A stretch of 64,000 bases of DNA from the NCBI GenBank assembly GCA_026419785.1, contig JAODTK010005625.1, positions 1-64,000 of the forward strand. Reading direction: 5' to 3'. Positions 24,237-37,100 of the stretch are shown piece by piece. The DNA is from Sclerodactyla briareus (Eukaryota; Echinodermata; Holothuroidea; Dendrochirotida; Sclerodactylidae). The notes under the pieces were generated by a model. It ran no database searches. It saw only the letters and a list, made by a program, of their open reading frames with translations, and had not been told where the DNA came from. Position 1 is the first letter of the stretch. Every line of letters starts with the position of its first letter. A program made the translations under genes and the position numbers.

Positions 24237-27200
24237 AGGAACAGGGGCAACATTTCTTGAGCTGATGAAGCGAATTGAAGTTGATTTCGAAGCGAAACTA
24301 GTTTGTTTCAGGTATAATTTCTATATTGACGGAAATTAGATTAGAGATTGCAGACTGTCACTTTCATAGAAAATACTGGTAATTGTCCGCAAGGGTAATT
24401 TCAAATGCCTACTGGATAGGCGGTATCAATTATAAATGAAGGCAAAGAATGGGCCCTCGTTGGAACACCCGTAGTGATAGCTCAGTACAGCAAAAAAAAA
24501 AAAAACCAGAGGTGGTGACATTTACCTGCACATATTGTTTCCCGGTAGAAGATATGAGTAAACCAGGGCAGGACTATAGAGGAAGTCCTCTATATGATTT
24601 TACCTATGCAGAGGTATTGTGAGTGAGAGTGTCAAATGCCTCGCCAAAGTTCTAAGAAAAATCTCAGGCTAAATAAGTTTTTCAAACGAAGCAGCGACCG
24701 TTCTAAATACAATAATGATCTATGTTGCGTAGAGCTACCGACTGCTGTGGAACGCCACATTGATCATTTGATACCGGTATTATACAGTGACATTCATTTC
24801 GTGAAAAACTTAACAACGGTGTTACTAATCTCCGAGGGATTTCCGTGAATATTTGTAACACTGAGATGAGTTATTCTTCTCGTATCACCTCATATCAGCT
24901 CATGTTGCGGATGAGCTCAAAACAGTGATTTGCATGAACGAATATGTTGGCAATATTCGACCAGGGTATATACTAAAAGAGTGATAGCCCCCTCTTTTAG
25001 GAAGTTTACCTCTATCGTCTGCTGTCAGCATGCTGGCGGGGGTTCGGCTTTGATTGTTGCTTCTTCTGCGGACCCTTTATGTAGCCTCACTGACTCGATC
25101 AAAACGTTCTTGTCGGCGTTCTCCTGATTGGCGAGATTATAAATTGATAATTTTTAGTATGCGCGTACGAGGGCCGATAAGATGCACCACAGGCAAACGA
25201 CTACACGGGGCAATGACGACAGATTTAAATATTGAAAAATTGAGACGCGTGTAGTAACCTTTTAATATGTGTGAGTATTAAAGATCACACAGGCAACGTC
25301 CGAACACACGATGTGGTTGGTCGTCATATTATAAAGATATCAATGGGTCCCTGAAAAGTATGGGAAGAACAATCATGCAATCCGCCACTCGCATATAAGG
25401 AAATGGAACGAAAAGGGCCACTATTAGCTTCTGTTTATGACGCACTGAGTGTGGACATAAGTTCCCCAGATATTATCAATAGGATATATTCATCAGTCAT
25501 AATGAGAGCCTAGTTTGACGCCACAAACCGGAGTGCACCTCTTGGACTTTTTTACCCCTCACCCCCAACCCCCAAAAAAAAAGCAGGGTTCTTTTTACGC
25601 CTGTGTGGGAAATCGCGGGTTTTATCAAGAAAGAATATTTCTTACCAAAGAATGATCGACAGACAGCACATATGCCGAGGCGGAGAGACATAAAAATGCA
25701 GCAGTTATATGCATCGGACGGTAACTGGCTGCATGAGGAGGATATCGATGCATTTCGCTGGTACACGTGGTTATTGACCTGTTGTGATGAAGTATCAGTT
25801 GTTCAGTGGTGCTTTTTCTCATTCCAATGAATTTTTGGCTTTCATTGAACCAATATCTATTTCTGTAACGAACACAGCATTTAAGCACTTCCCATTCCGT
25901 GCCCAGGTGTATTCACTCATTGATATACTGTGTATCTAAGGTAAATTTTATGTATGTTTTCCCTCTCTCAGAACGATTCTCAGCACCAGGTGTCTGAGTG
26001 CGAAGGGAATCGAACCAACATGCAACAAAAAAGCATAAACATATATATAGCGCGGGGAGGCTTGAGTGAACGCCGTCTCAGGAGGGGTATGGGGAGGGGG
26101 TTTGTCCCTTTTCCCTTTCGGACCAATTTTTACCCTGAGAAAAGGCTGAGACGCAAAATGGTCAGTGTGACCAATTTTCGAGCCTATTGGTCATTTTATT
26201 TCTGCTCAACGTTGTTTCAATTTATTTTCGATGACGTCAGGAGGGGGGGGGGGGGTATTACGCCGATGAACTTCATTATGAATCTCAATTAGCCCATATT
26301 TCTCAACAATCAAACTGAACATAGGCCTATCATAACATTCATTATGATATTAGGTTTATGACAACTTGCAACTAATACGCGCAGCACAGAAGTGCAGTTT
26401 GCAATAAACGTATAGCGCCAAACATATTATCAGCTACTTGTTCGGCAAATGCGACGGCAATGGGCATGATATGAAAACAGTGATTCCAATGGGAACTTTT
26501 CTTTTCACTCAGAAACTCCATTCTGAAGTCCTGATGCTCGCGAATTTGGTATAGCATATCCCCATTCTTGTGTGTGGATTGACCAGGAAACAAGAGTTTA
26601 AGCCCCGAAGATGGTATAGCCCATCCCCCCCCCCCCAAAAAAAAAGGCATCATTCGAAAGCTAAGCGGCTTTCCCCACTGCCAACTGGCCGGTAGGCAGG
26701 GCAGCAAAGAAGACTGGAAGAGTAATTGGTAGTAATTTGAAACCTGCAAAGTGGGCAAAGTTACTTATTGGAAACACGCTGGATGGATCACATATTTGGT
26801 GGCCAACTAAGACTCTTTATTGGTATTTAGTACGTCAACGGTCAATGGAAAATTAAAACGTAAGTTACGTACCGTTGTTTTTGGTATATAAATTTGCGGG
26901 GAAGGGAAGACTTGCTACATCCAAAAAATTATTTGGGCGCTATGGAACATAAGTAAATCTGTGATCTTATTTGTATTTATCAAACCGTGACAATCCTGAT
27001 GAAAGACCAATACGCAGTTATACGGCCAATAGTATAGCTAGTCGAAATCCGCCTAGCGCGATGTTTACACAGGTGCCAGCCGAACAGTGAGAGCTAAGAT
27101 GAAGTAGTACAATAGTTTAATTGTTTTGAAGGAACAGTCGGTCGTCTTTTACTTCAAAATAACACCGGCGAGAGTTGTGAATTGATATAGCGCTTTGCAC

Positions 27201-27428
27201 TGTGTTGAATGGTCACAATGTAACTAACCAACGGTTCACTGGATTAACCTTGGAGACCCATACGGTTTGCTCCATCTGGAATCGGGTCCTACACATCTAC
27301 AACGGCGAGATGTGCTTTTGGAGGATTGTGTGGTTAGCCGAGTATCACCCCTGCTGACCCTTATTCCCATATGAAGACCCATGAAAGATGTGCATCTGGG
27401 CGTGAGATTCCCCGTCTAATGGGGCTCA
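24237..27428. other. no supportable gene
   Basis: A 70-codon frame at 24,636-24,848 (+, starting MPRQSSKKNLRLNKFFKR) has mildly coding-like codons but no motif or splice context. A 128-codon minus frame at 26,372-26,758 crosses a C/A homopolymer (read as a glycine run) and is unconvincing. A G run sits at 26,243. Confidence 0.4.
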
Positions 27429-28179
27429 CCTGGGACGGTGACGCCCGATGTTCATCAGGGTTTCATAATGAGGAGGCAAGGTCCGATATTCCTAATGGAA
27501 AAAGTCCGATTAATTCCATAATAGGAAAAAAAGGTCCGTTTTTCCCTAATAGGAAAAAGGGTCCGTTATTCATACTAGGGGAAACCATTACCGTCGTGCA
27601 TCTGCCAGGGATCGCAGCTGACAGAAAGTTCATTTTAGGGTTTTGCATCCTTGCCGGACCTCGCATCAGTAAAATCATCTGCTGGCAGGTATATCATTGA
27701 AGAAACACCATTATGAATACCGGACCCTTTTTTCGCGATTAGGAATAACGGAACCTCTTTGCTATTATGAATACGACCTTTTCACTATTATGAATACCGG
27801 GCCTTTTCTGCGATTATGAATAACGGACCTCTTTTGCTAATAAATAACGGTCCCCTTTCGCTTTTTATGAATTACGGACCCCTTTTTCTCGCCATTATAA
27901 GATCGGACCTTTTTTTCACTATTAGAATTCGGACCTTTGTGCTCTGTTATGAAGAACGGCCCTTCAATAATTATGAAAACGGGCCTTTTTGGTCTTATGC
28001 ATATCGGACCTTAATTGAACAAAGACCCCCCTTTTTTATTATGAATTATCGGACCTTCTTTGGTCATATGAATAACGGACCCCTTTCCGAAAATGGTGCA
28101 CGGTTATGAAAACGGCCCAAGTATGTCAAAGGCCTTATGAATAAAAGGCCTTAATGACATCGGGGCGGTCCGCCCCTGG
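27429..28179. mobile_element. foldback element with inverted minisatellite arms
   Basis: The left end CCTGGGACGGTGACGCCCGATG and the right end, read as reverse complement (CCAGGGGCGGACC-GCCCCGATG), match as terminal inverted repeats of about 30 bases. Inward of each end lie repeated GGTCCG-TTATTCATAAT units, in opposite orientations in the two arms: a short left arm (about 27,460-27,572) and a long right arm (about 27,712-28,150). A unique-looking middle of about 140 bases separates them. There is no transposase frame; the 97-codon frame at 27,816 merely translates the minisatellite. Unequal arm length fits expansion of one array after insertion. Confidence 0.65.
27712..28150 (+). repeat. ~35 bp minisatellite (TTATGAATAACGGACC unit)
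   Basis: About a dozen units of ATTATGAATAACGGACC followed by a T-rich spacer, with unit length varying between about 30 and 40 bases. The reverse-complement units in the left arm show the array is part of an inverted structure. Confidence 0.9.
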
Positions 28180-28499
28180 GAACTACTTGCACTTGCAATG
28201 TCCGCCGCATTCGATTGGGGGTCCAAAAAAACAAGTTGAGCAATTTTGCGTGTGTGCATGACACGTTAGTATTGGAGGGGGGCCACCATAAAAATTGGGA
28301 TCACGAGCACCCTGCTCACGCAGCTTCACATTGAGGCTTTGTGGGGGTTTCAAATGGGAAGAACTGTGGCAATCAACACATCAGATCGGCATTAGACTCA
28401 TACGCACAGGCAACTGACAGCTAACTAGAACTTTTACTTGGGGATCGCTATATCCTCAAGCTAGCTAGGTTGCCCCAACTTTCATATGCCCCCCACACT

Positions 28500-28663
28500 G
28501 AACACGATTGTTCCTCCCTCGCGCGCAGCAGGCGCTGTGATTTTTGCGACGCGCGTTTTGATCAAATATTTTTTAGTATCTTAACCTTGGGTTAGTGACT
28601 ACAGGTAGCAAAATGTCGGTGTCGATCACCCCATTTATAACGTCGTTTATTTTCATACTTCAG
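28500..28663 (+). promoter_or_regulatory. CpG cluster at the CpG-density boundary
   Basis: CTCGCGCGCAGCAGGCGCTG and GCGACGCGCG lie just left of the point where CpG becomes scarce for tens of kilobases. The next feature on the plus strand is a well-bordered exon. A promoter-proximal, unmethylated segment is a reasonable inference; no TATA box is evident. A small ATG frame at 28,613 runs into the exon in a different frame. Confidence 0.3.
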
Positions 28664-28738
28664 AGACACTGCTGCTTACCTAATGGGGCGGAAAGGGGGA
28701 ACGGGTGGCTTCGACAGCCTGCAGCGATCCGTTGCAAG
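28664..28738 (+). CDS. candidate internal exon, unknown protein
   Basis: A 75-base exon is bounded by a good acceptor (TTTATTTTCATACTTCAG) and a good donor (AAG|GTAATT). In the frame that starts one base in, it encodes DTAAYLMGRKGGTGGFDSLQ plus four more residues. Eleven of 24 codons begin with G, typical of real coding sequence and unlike the surroundings. The exon enters needing one base and leaves two, so it is length-neutral. I do not recognise the protein. A second frame is also open but has poorer composition. The exon lies at the left edge of the CpG-poor domain, consistent with the start of a plus-strand gene. Partner exons were not proven. Confidence 0.45.
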
Positions 28739-30270
28739 GTAATTGTTGTTAATTGTTGTTTACTTCACTGCTGTGTATGTTACTCTGTGTGATTTTAGTG
28801 GTTACGGTGTTTCATGTTTGTCCTTCACTTCTCGTACAAGGCCTACGTATGGCCCTCGTAGGCTCATATTAATCATATAATCCATTAATTTGGGATATGA
28901 AACCAAATGAATGTTAATATAAGTTTATCCTACTCTGCTTGAGTTGTTTAGAGTGTAGTGTAACGGTGTTTCAATTCCAAGTTCAGTAGTATTCAACGTT
29001 ATTGTTCTTGATCATCCATTGGTATGAATATGAATGCCAAATGAAAATACCCCCTGGGCCTGGATGTAGATCAAATTCTTGTACTGGTTACTCAGGATTA
29101 TGTAGGGGTGGGGGTTAGGTTGAGGGTTCTAAGTTACTGTAGTTTTGGGTCTTGGTAACCAGTGGTGTAGATCTGTTTCAGGCTTGGGTAGGGGAGGGGG
29201 ATGACTGGTAGAACACTGATCAAGCGGAGCGCAAAACCATCGTTGGCACATAGCCTATTATTATGAGTATTAGGGCACAAGAAAACTTTGGATTTGAAGA
29301 CCCTTCCAGGCTTCAAATGGCTTGTAGAGCACCGCCGGGTGTTTTGAAACTGCATTCAACCAGTCCTGAAAATATGTATCGTATGTCTATGTTAGCGAAG
29401 GAGTAGGAGCTATTAGCAGGTTTCAAGTTTTTAAGAGACAGGACATAATGGAATAGAAATGGTGGTGGTGTACAACATCATATAAATGAGACAATGCATG
29501 CAGAGAGAGTGGCGTCGCGGGGCAGTTTAAGAATCCCCTGTGGTGCAAAACTTATTAGGGGAAGAGAGCCAATAATATTTTTGGAGCAGTATACCGGAGT
29601 CCGTAGACCCAGAGATGCAACGACCTTATTCACACCAGGGAAAAGGTGGCCCAGTTCAGTAGAGTAATATGGCAGGGGATTTTTAATTACCAGACATTGA
29701 AGGAACACTGCAGGCTTGGATACACGGAGGTTGTATTGTAAGAATGGAAAACTTTATCTATAGGTCCCAACCCCCAATTTCAATACATGTTCCTATGTGG
29801 AGTTAATTGGCCTTCCGAGGTTGGGCCATTAAGCAGGAAAATTGGGGAGAATCCCAACTGTGCATAACCGCTGACGTCCACGCCATGGAACACACAGGCA
29901 ATATGTTTGATTTGATTGTTTCCTTTTGTTGAATAATCAACCTTTAGCAGAAGCTTCTGTTGTTTTCTCTCACCAAAGTAACTACACACCTACCAACCCA
30001 CTACAGCAATCTTCTCCCCTAGAATAATCTTGTTTCAAAGTGAAATTGATTTTTGAATTTTCAATAGAAAACAGAAATGTTTGCAGGTTTTAAGTATATT
30101 TATATTTATTATGCATGATTGGATGCTTTTTCGATCTTGCACATACACATGCTTCAACAATACACAAACTTCAAATTACTATCAACTCCGTCACGGAAGT
30201 CCTAGAACTTCTGGTTGGACTTGATGCATTCTTATTATCCGCTATTAAATTGCTCTTCCTGTTCAAATCA
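28739..30270. other. CpG-poor, intron-like sequence
   Basis: No gene seen. Contains a partial copy of the G-run/AAGCGGAGCG repeat at 29,180-29,250. CpG falls to about 24 in 1,260 bases by hand count. Confidence 0.5.
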
Positions 30271-30274
30271 TCCC

Positions 30275-32745
30275 TGCAGTTGCCCTTTATTGGCAGAATT
30301 GGGCGGAAAGACCCCCAAATTCAAGGAAGTTTTTGCAAACAATGCAGGACAATTTTTGTTTCACAGATTTTACGAGCCTACAAGAGGTAAGTCAGGTAAC
30401 AATATTTTGGATTCGTTACTTACATCAGACGAGGAGATGGTGGGAAACATAGAGGTTGGTGAACTATTCGGACGTATTGCCATAATTGTATTCTATGGAC
30501 AACAGTGATTACACGAGGACGTAATAGCGGCACAAAGTTTATATCTGGTCAACGACAGACCTGGCAAAGGATGAAGGATGAGTGCAGTGTCATCACTGGA
30601 GGAGAAATGCGAAGCTTGGAAGTACCAAAAATGTGGAAATCTTTGCTACCAGTGGGTACAATCAGACAAGTGGAACACTGTTCCGTTGAGATAGCGGCAC
30701 AAGCCCTAATAAAACAAAATGGATGACGAAAGAGCTGAAACGATCTGGTTCGGAAAACACAGTTTTGAAAGACTACAAGAAACAAAGAACCCACGGGATG
30801 GGAGTACTTTAAAATCACTGCAAAACCAGTGAAGACACAAATAAAAGAACCAAGATATTTCGAAAAGAAGTTGGCATAAACATTGAAGAAGACCCAAAAC
30901 AGTCTACTCATATGTACGATCCAAACAAAAAGTCAGGAGAAAAAGTCGGCCCAATTAAAGGAAATGAAATCGGAGACGTGTTAATGATGATATGGAACAG
31001 CAGAAGCTCTCAGCAAATTCTTCTCTGAAGTGTTAACACGTGAAGAAGAAAACATACTGATACAGAAATATTCTTCCACCACAGGAGGATGGTAATTTGA
31101 ACTTACACTATGAAGAGATGGTCCCTCAACAAATACAGGAAATGAGACAGGAGAGCAGCTGACCAGATAACATCAAACCCTATTACATGAAGGAAATGCA
31201 GGAAAATTGCAGAACCACTGAGCAATGATTTTTCGAGATCCAAAGAATGTCAGCGATTCCCAAAGGATGGAAAAGACAAACATAACACCTCTGTTCAAGA
31301 AAAGGAGATTGCTTCAGATGTGGTCAACTACCGGCCATAACCTTGACATCTGTACCTGGGGAAAGTAATAGAAATGCTTTTGAGAGAAATGTCATGAATA
31401 CCGGATCCTCTGGAACAAAGCACCCTGATAATAGACACACAACATGGATTCCGAAAAGGACGTTCTTGCCTATCAAATACTTGGTTCACTGGGACACGTT
31501 AACAAGTCTATAGATGAAGGAACATCTGTGGATTTAATATACCTGGACCTACAAAAAAGCTTTTGACCACTGTACCACCCAGTCGGTTAGTGCAATTCAC
31601 AAAACTGAAAGCACATGGAATAGATGACGATATAAATGGTCTAGAGCTGGCTGAAGGATCGGCAGCATAGGGTTGTTCTACATGTAAATGGAAAAGGACT
31701 GAATGGAGAAAGGTAACAAGTTCAGTGGTACAGGGTCAGTGCTGGGACCGTTTTGTTTCAATATGGGTTCCTGATGATTTTAGACATTGGGGAAAGTGAA
31801 CTTGAAATAATAAATTAATTAAATCAAAAATTTAAAGTAAATTTGGCAGATGATACGAAAGTGGTGCACCCTATAAAAAATATGTCCGATCAGCACCCGC
31901 TGCAGGAGGATCTGAAATCACTGATACTGTGGACAGAGAAATGGCAATGAAAATTTAATGTTGGAAAATTTTCAGTGATGCATGTTGGATATGGGAACCC
32001 GAAGTACGACTATTACAGGAGGGAAAGGAATTGTGAAAACAGAAGAAGAGAAGGATTTGGAATCTGTGTGGATACAACTACGGAATTTAGTAGACATGTG
32101 CTGAATCTGCTCCCAGGGAGCGAATATAGTGATGGGAATTATCAAACGGAATTTCACCACTCGACTCTAGTGCAGTGCTGAAGCTGTACAAATCCCTTGT
32201 GCAGCCACATCTGGATTTTGTGTACCAGCCTGGAGACCATACTTGAGAAGGACATCAGTTATTAGAAGGAGTGTCAGAGAGATGACAAAAATCATCCATG
32301 GGCAGAGAAATAGTTGTACGAAGAGAGATGAACAGATTAGAGGTGATGACAATAGAAACAACGCACTCACGCCAGATCTGATTACATTTTACAAATAACA
32401 CAAGGAAAGGATAAGCATCAATGTGGAGACTCTGCCTGAAATCATAGGATGAACAGAGAGCGGTCACTAGAGGACATTCAATGAAAATACGACCACAACA
32501 GTGCATTGGAAGTAAGCCGGAACTCATATTTTCTGTAGGACGATGGAAAAATTGGAATAAACTGCCGCCAGAAGCAGTCCACAGCCCAAACCCTAAATAT
32601 TTTCAAGAAACAGGGAATAGCCTGAGAGTGCGGGATATTCAAGGGTCATTAGACCTCCTTATCCCTAAGGAGCCATTCTCTCAGAAGACTCATTGCAGAC
32701 AGACGAGAGGGTGGCCATCCCAGTAAATCCATTTTGTAAATTTCA
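30275..32745 (+). mobile_element. CR1-type LINE, 5'-truncated, many frameshifts
   Basis: The copy opens inside the endonuclease C-terminus (FKEVFANN, then EPTRGKSGNNILDSLLTSDEE at about 30,320-30,440). It passes through the thumb-like linker and enters the reverse transcriptase: TPLFKK and the NYRP-like block near 31,290-31,330, IYLDLQKSFD near 31,540, GSVLGP near 31,737, and the catalytic LADD at 31,843-31,854. It then continues through MHVGYGNPKYDYY and the QPHLDF block to the RGH/RPQQC tail near 32,490 and the W-N-LPPE block near 32,550. Order and wording match CR1/Rex-like non-LTR elements. Reading frame changes many times, with stop codons, so it is long dead. The N-terminal endonuclease is missing. 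Confidence 0.9.
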
Positions 32746-33976
32746 TTCAACTGCCAGTTCCATACTAGCCCTTCAGATAGCAAGTGAAATTTTGCCATAG
32801 CCCAGTCCATACATATAGGCCTACATGTCCCAAACTTGGCGTTAATTGAAATATAGTATACCGCACTGATTTACTAAAACTGAGACATCGTCGTCAATAT
32901 CAAGTGGAGGCGAGTTGTGTTAAATATTGGGAGGGGGGGACCCGATGTGGTTAGTACCATCTAATCGAGCGGCCACCCATCGGTTGGTACTAGGCATTCA
33001 AGAAAAAAATTGTCATTGGTTATGTGCCAGGTTGTGCCAGTTGCATTAAGCATGGGTTGGGGGGGGGGCGGGCGGGGGGGGGCAGCAAGAAGTGTGTCCC
33101 AAACCAAAATACCAAATTGTCCTTGTGGCCGCTATACAGGGATGTAGCACAATGTCGGGTGGTTGGTTGTTGTAAGTGTAAGCCAGCACTCGGCCCCACC
33201 AACCGGCACTCACAGTGAATTCAGGTCCTGCCAACCAGTGAACCTGACATCTAAATTCCTAGTTTTAACCCTTAACAAACCAGTGCATACCATAATGTCA
33301 CGTATATTATAGTAATATATAATAGTAAATAATTGGGGGGGATGTATCCCCCCACCCCCCTGTGGAGTCTACGCCTATCGTGGTTAACTATAAACAATTC
33401 GGGGTTTATGTATTAGGCCTATGTAGGGAGGCTTTCTGTAAACTAGTGCATCTATTCATGAAGTTTATCATGAAAATAATAAGAATCTGAAATTTTGTTA
33501 CTATTGGGTAAAGTGGCAGAGATACAAATATCGGTACAACTCGAGAAACCCCACCATGAACGCGTCACACTTCCAGGGTTGTATCATTCTCAAAGGCTCT
33601 TGCATGATTGAGTAATGTATTGAACATTTGTGGTAGGTATCTTGTAATTGCTCCGGCCTAGCAACTAATAGGCAAGTGATCAAAAGGTGTTGATGGAGAC
33701 ATGCCACAGGTGCATTCATTGGCTGTACACTTGCAATGTGCATAATTGTGGGGGGGCAAGGCACATACTCAAATGAATGCCAGTGGCCAGAATAACAATT
33801 TGACACTGTACAAAAGTAACAAAACAGTCGAATTGCCAATAGGGTCATGTATGGCAGGGTACGAAAATGCCGATGGGTTGTGTATGTGCAGGTAGGTATC
33901 ACAATTATACGGTAGATTTTACAGGACTCCACCCACTTTAGTATGAACCACAGGGTATTCTGAAGGCTACAATAAG
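32746..33976. other. repeat remnants, no gene
   Basis: Holds the TTGTGTTAAATATTG + G-run repeat (32,917-32,990), a related GCATTAAGCATGGG + G-run copy (33,045-33,085) and a transposon-end hairpin (33,325-33,380). A 143-codon minus frame at 33,501-33,932 is one of the longest here but matches nothing I know. Confidence 0.45.
33325..33380. repeat. transposon-end remnant with G/C hairpin, copy 2
   Basis: GGGGGGGATGTATCCCCCC forms a short hairpin, followed by a CTGTGGAGTCTACGCCTA edge like the ends of CAGGGGCGTA-tipped elements. Confidence 0.5.
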
Positions 33977-33995
33977 GTGGAGTCTCTATTTATTC

Positions 33996-34190
33996 ATGGG
34001 CGGCGATCTGCTTCTTTCGACATGGGAGGATATGATCTTGGTTACTACCAAGGGAAGTGCCATCATCGGTTTGCGACGGATAGGTACGGATTTTTTGTAT
34101 TACAAGCCCCCAGATGGGTCGGGAAACGGCCACACTTCCAAAGTGTTTCAGGCTGCATATTACAAAAGCCTTGGAATGCGGATATCATAG
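33996..34190 (+). CDS. weak coding candidate, unknown
   Basis: A 64-codon frame begins MGGDLLLSTWEDMILVTTKG. About a third of its codons are purine-N-pyrimidine and about 30 percent start with G, both above background. It has no convincing acceptor or donor, and the downstream sequence to 35.7 kb keeps switching frames with scattered protein-like patches. It could be a decayed mobile-element frame or a fossil exon. No domain recognised. Confidence 0.2.
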   Translation: MGGDLLLSTWEDMILVTTKGSAIIGLRRIGTDFLYYKPPDGSGNGHTSKVFQAAYYKSLGMRIS

Positions 34191-37100
34191 AGTATTTTCT
34201 CATCTTAATTTTGAAAAAATAATCAGTTTGAAAAATAGAATACATAGATGGTTATTTGAGATGATGATGAGGGACATAGTTAGGGTCTATGCATTAGCAC
34301 AGGATATTAGAGAATGAAAAAAATCGGCATAACTGCGAGTAGTACCTGGAAAGGCCCTACGGGGTGTGAGGTCGGGGGTTTTGGTTAGACTGTACATATG
34401 GTTTTTGCAGCTGTGTAGTCAGGGTATCAGGGAGGTTTGGATCAACACGACTAACAGGGTTTGAAGTAATGCAGAGCTAGTAAATTTAGCATATGGGAGA
34501 GGGCACCATGAGTGACGAGTGCCACACGCAAAAAAATGTGGAATATTAGTGCCTCGCAAAAAAGTGAAACTGCGAAGAACCTCATCTGGCTCTGAAGGGC
34601 TGTTCATCAATGGTCTCAGGATTTTGAAGGAAAGCGAACGTTGAAGGTAAATTCCATTTTCTTATGAAATTAAGTCAATTACAAATCTTTCACAAACTTT
34701 GGCCGATATTTATAACCAAACTATCAAATGGTTGTGGACTCTTGAAAGTAGTTCCTATTTCATTGATGGAGCTGGGTCCTGGGCAGCTAAGTAGTCCCTA
34801 AGGCCAAGCATCTGGTGCTCTCTGGAGGACGCCAGAAAGAACGATATATTTTTAATTGCCAGATGATCAGTTTCTTGCCAATAATTTTTGTTATAGAGTC
34901 AAAAAGATTATATCTAATGAAAATGGAGAATGAAATTGGCATTCACACTGATCAACAGCGAAATTCAGAGAAAGGGGGCGTCCGTGAACTTTTGTTGACC
35001 TGCTTCATCATGGTGCTTACAGCTTGAAACAGGGTCATACCTGGGCTATTGATGAAGTTATGTGCCTCAGCCAGGATACAGGGGCCACCAAAAAAAAGTC
35101 TTTGTTGGGGTCCAGGGCAAAAGCCAAGCGAAAGGGGATGCATTATGGAGGAACCGAATCGAAGATTCTGCATGCCCACAGGCTTCTCTCTTTGGAACAA
35201 TATTCTTCAAGTTGTCAGAAACCATAGTCCCAAAATGGGGGTACGATACGAAAATGTCTTGACACAGAACCACATCTGGTGTTTACAGTCTGAAAGGGAG
35301 CAGGCTGGATTCGTGGAGCCGGTAAAAACTGCTTCCTTAATGTACCATACCATACCAGGCTAGTGGGTACGCTATTGAGAAGAGTGGGTGCACCCAGATC
35401 CTACTGAAAATAGAACAATATCTTCCAAATACAGAAATTATTGGGTGTGATACCGATTAGCGTGCAAACAATATTGCAGAAAATATGATTTGCCGTCTGA
35501 AGTTACTCAAAATTGAACTTTTAGGGAATTATCAAGGAAAACTGGTCTTGCTGTTCGGATTTGAAACAGGAAGTCTTAAATATGAAAATCTCTATGCCCA
35601 GGTAATTAGGATCTGATCGCTTGGTACCTCTGAGGAAATCTAACTTGTGATTGGATGTAGGTAGCTAAGTACCAACAGCACCATCGCCAAGTGCAATGCA
35701 AAACTTGCGAAAGAAAATCCAAGAATCAAGTAAAAAATGATTATGAAACCCCACGTGTTATGTTTGACGTTTTACTACGACTTGTTGGCAATTAGTTGGG
35801 AATTCTCAGGAGGAAAGAAGGGAAGAAGGGACATTTTTAAAAGAGTATAATTTCTCTAGGTTTCAAGTGAATTATTCGGGACTAGCATGCCACTGCAGGC
35901 TTTAGTAGGTCGTTAATGAAGCCCGTCCGCTTCACCAACTCGAGGCCCCGAGGCTGTTGTCGGCTTCAACTTTTCAACTTCAATTCCTGACAAGCTCGCA
36001 TCTCAATACTAGACCCAAAAGATCAAGTATTGTAATTAAGAAAGGTTTAGAACTCCTTCTGGGATATTGGCTTTTTGGCAGGTGAGTATTGCTGTTTGAT
36101 TTGGAAATGATTTTTCCGAGTACTTAGTTATTCGGTCTTCGTTGCGTAGTATTCGATCGATTACCGATTACTTGCTTTATCAAACAACGCTCATTCAGCG
36201 CCGATGTTTGGCTTATTTCCGATTCTTGCTATCAATCAATCATTGACAAGACAAGAGAGAAGACTCTTGCTTGGACAAAGCTTGTTACAAACCAACAAAT
36301 CATCTGCGCAATCAACTACTTGAGATGAGAATTCCAATATTTCCCCGAATCAGTCAGGAACTCATACTAGGCCAACAAGTTGTTGTTTGTGTTACCAGTT
36401 GGCCATTTTAAGATGATGCAGATTTCTAGTTAATGTGCCCAATTGATATAGGATGCCGAAATAGCCCGAGTGGCAACAACTTGTTTACACATGCTGTGTT
36501 TTCAACACAAGACATACTGGTAAACAAACTGTTGGTTATTTTCCCCTCAAAATTTAGCTTATGTTTATACTGATAAATTTTAAACATTGTAGTGGATCAA
36601 AATGTTCTTGAATGATGTTTTGAAGGCTTTAGAGGGCTGTTAATGCGCAAGAAGTTGGAGGCATGCGGTGACGATCCCGTCGCCTTCAATGGGCATGTGC
36701 TCAGTAGAATGTCTTCTGATCTGTACAGTCATGACTAATTCAGACCTTGCTGTGTCCAAAAATTCCAATTGGCAACCAAATTTTTACTCAATCCTACACA
36801 AATTGTAAGTGCCCAACCATCGCCGCATGGTCACACACAACAAAAAGGGAGTGAGGGAAAGGAGGTGAAGACAGAGAGGAAAGTGGAATAGAAAAAAGGA
36901 GCCAGAGCTCTATATGGCTATTTCGACTTTGGCTCGTCTCTAATTGACCCATTCAGCGTTGGCAAGAGAGGCACGTCGGCAATATTAGATAATGTGACCG
37001 CCTGCCCGCCGTCGGTGAACTGGACGACTGCCCGAGTCTGTCGGCATTCGGCAAAAGGGGAATAGAATGCGTTTTGTTTGACATGTTATTTTCCTGAGTT

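Noticed and set aside
26372-26758. 128-codon minus frame.
   Set aside because: Crosses homopolymers and has no motif or splice context.
27816-28109. 97-codon frame with repeated NNGPL motifs.
   Set aside because: It is the minisatellite read in one frame; the peptide repeat follows from the DNA repeat.
27460-28150. CRISPR-like array of repeats and spacers.
   Set aside because: Units are contiguous and vary in length, spacers are not unique, orientation inverts, and the genome is eukaryotic.
33501-33932. 143-codon minus frame.
   Set aside because: Long but rich in H, C, Y and I with no family resemblance; no splice evidence.
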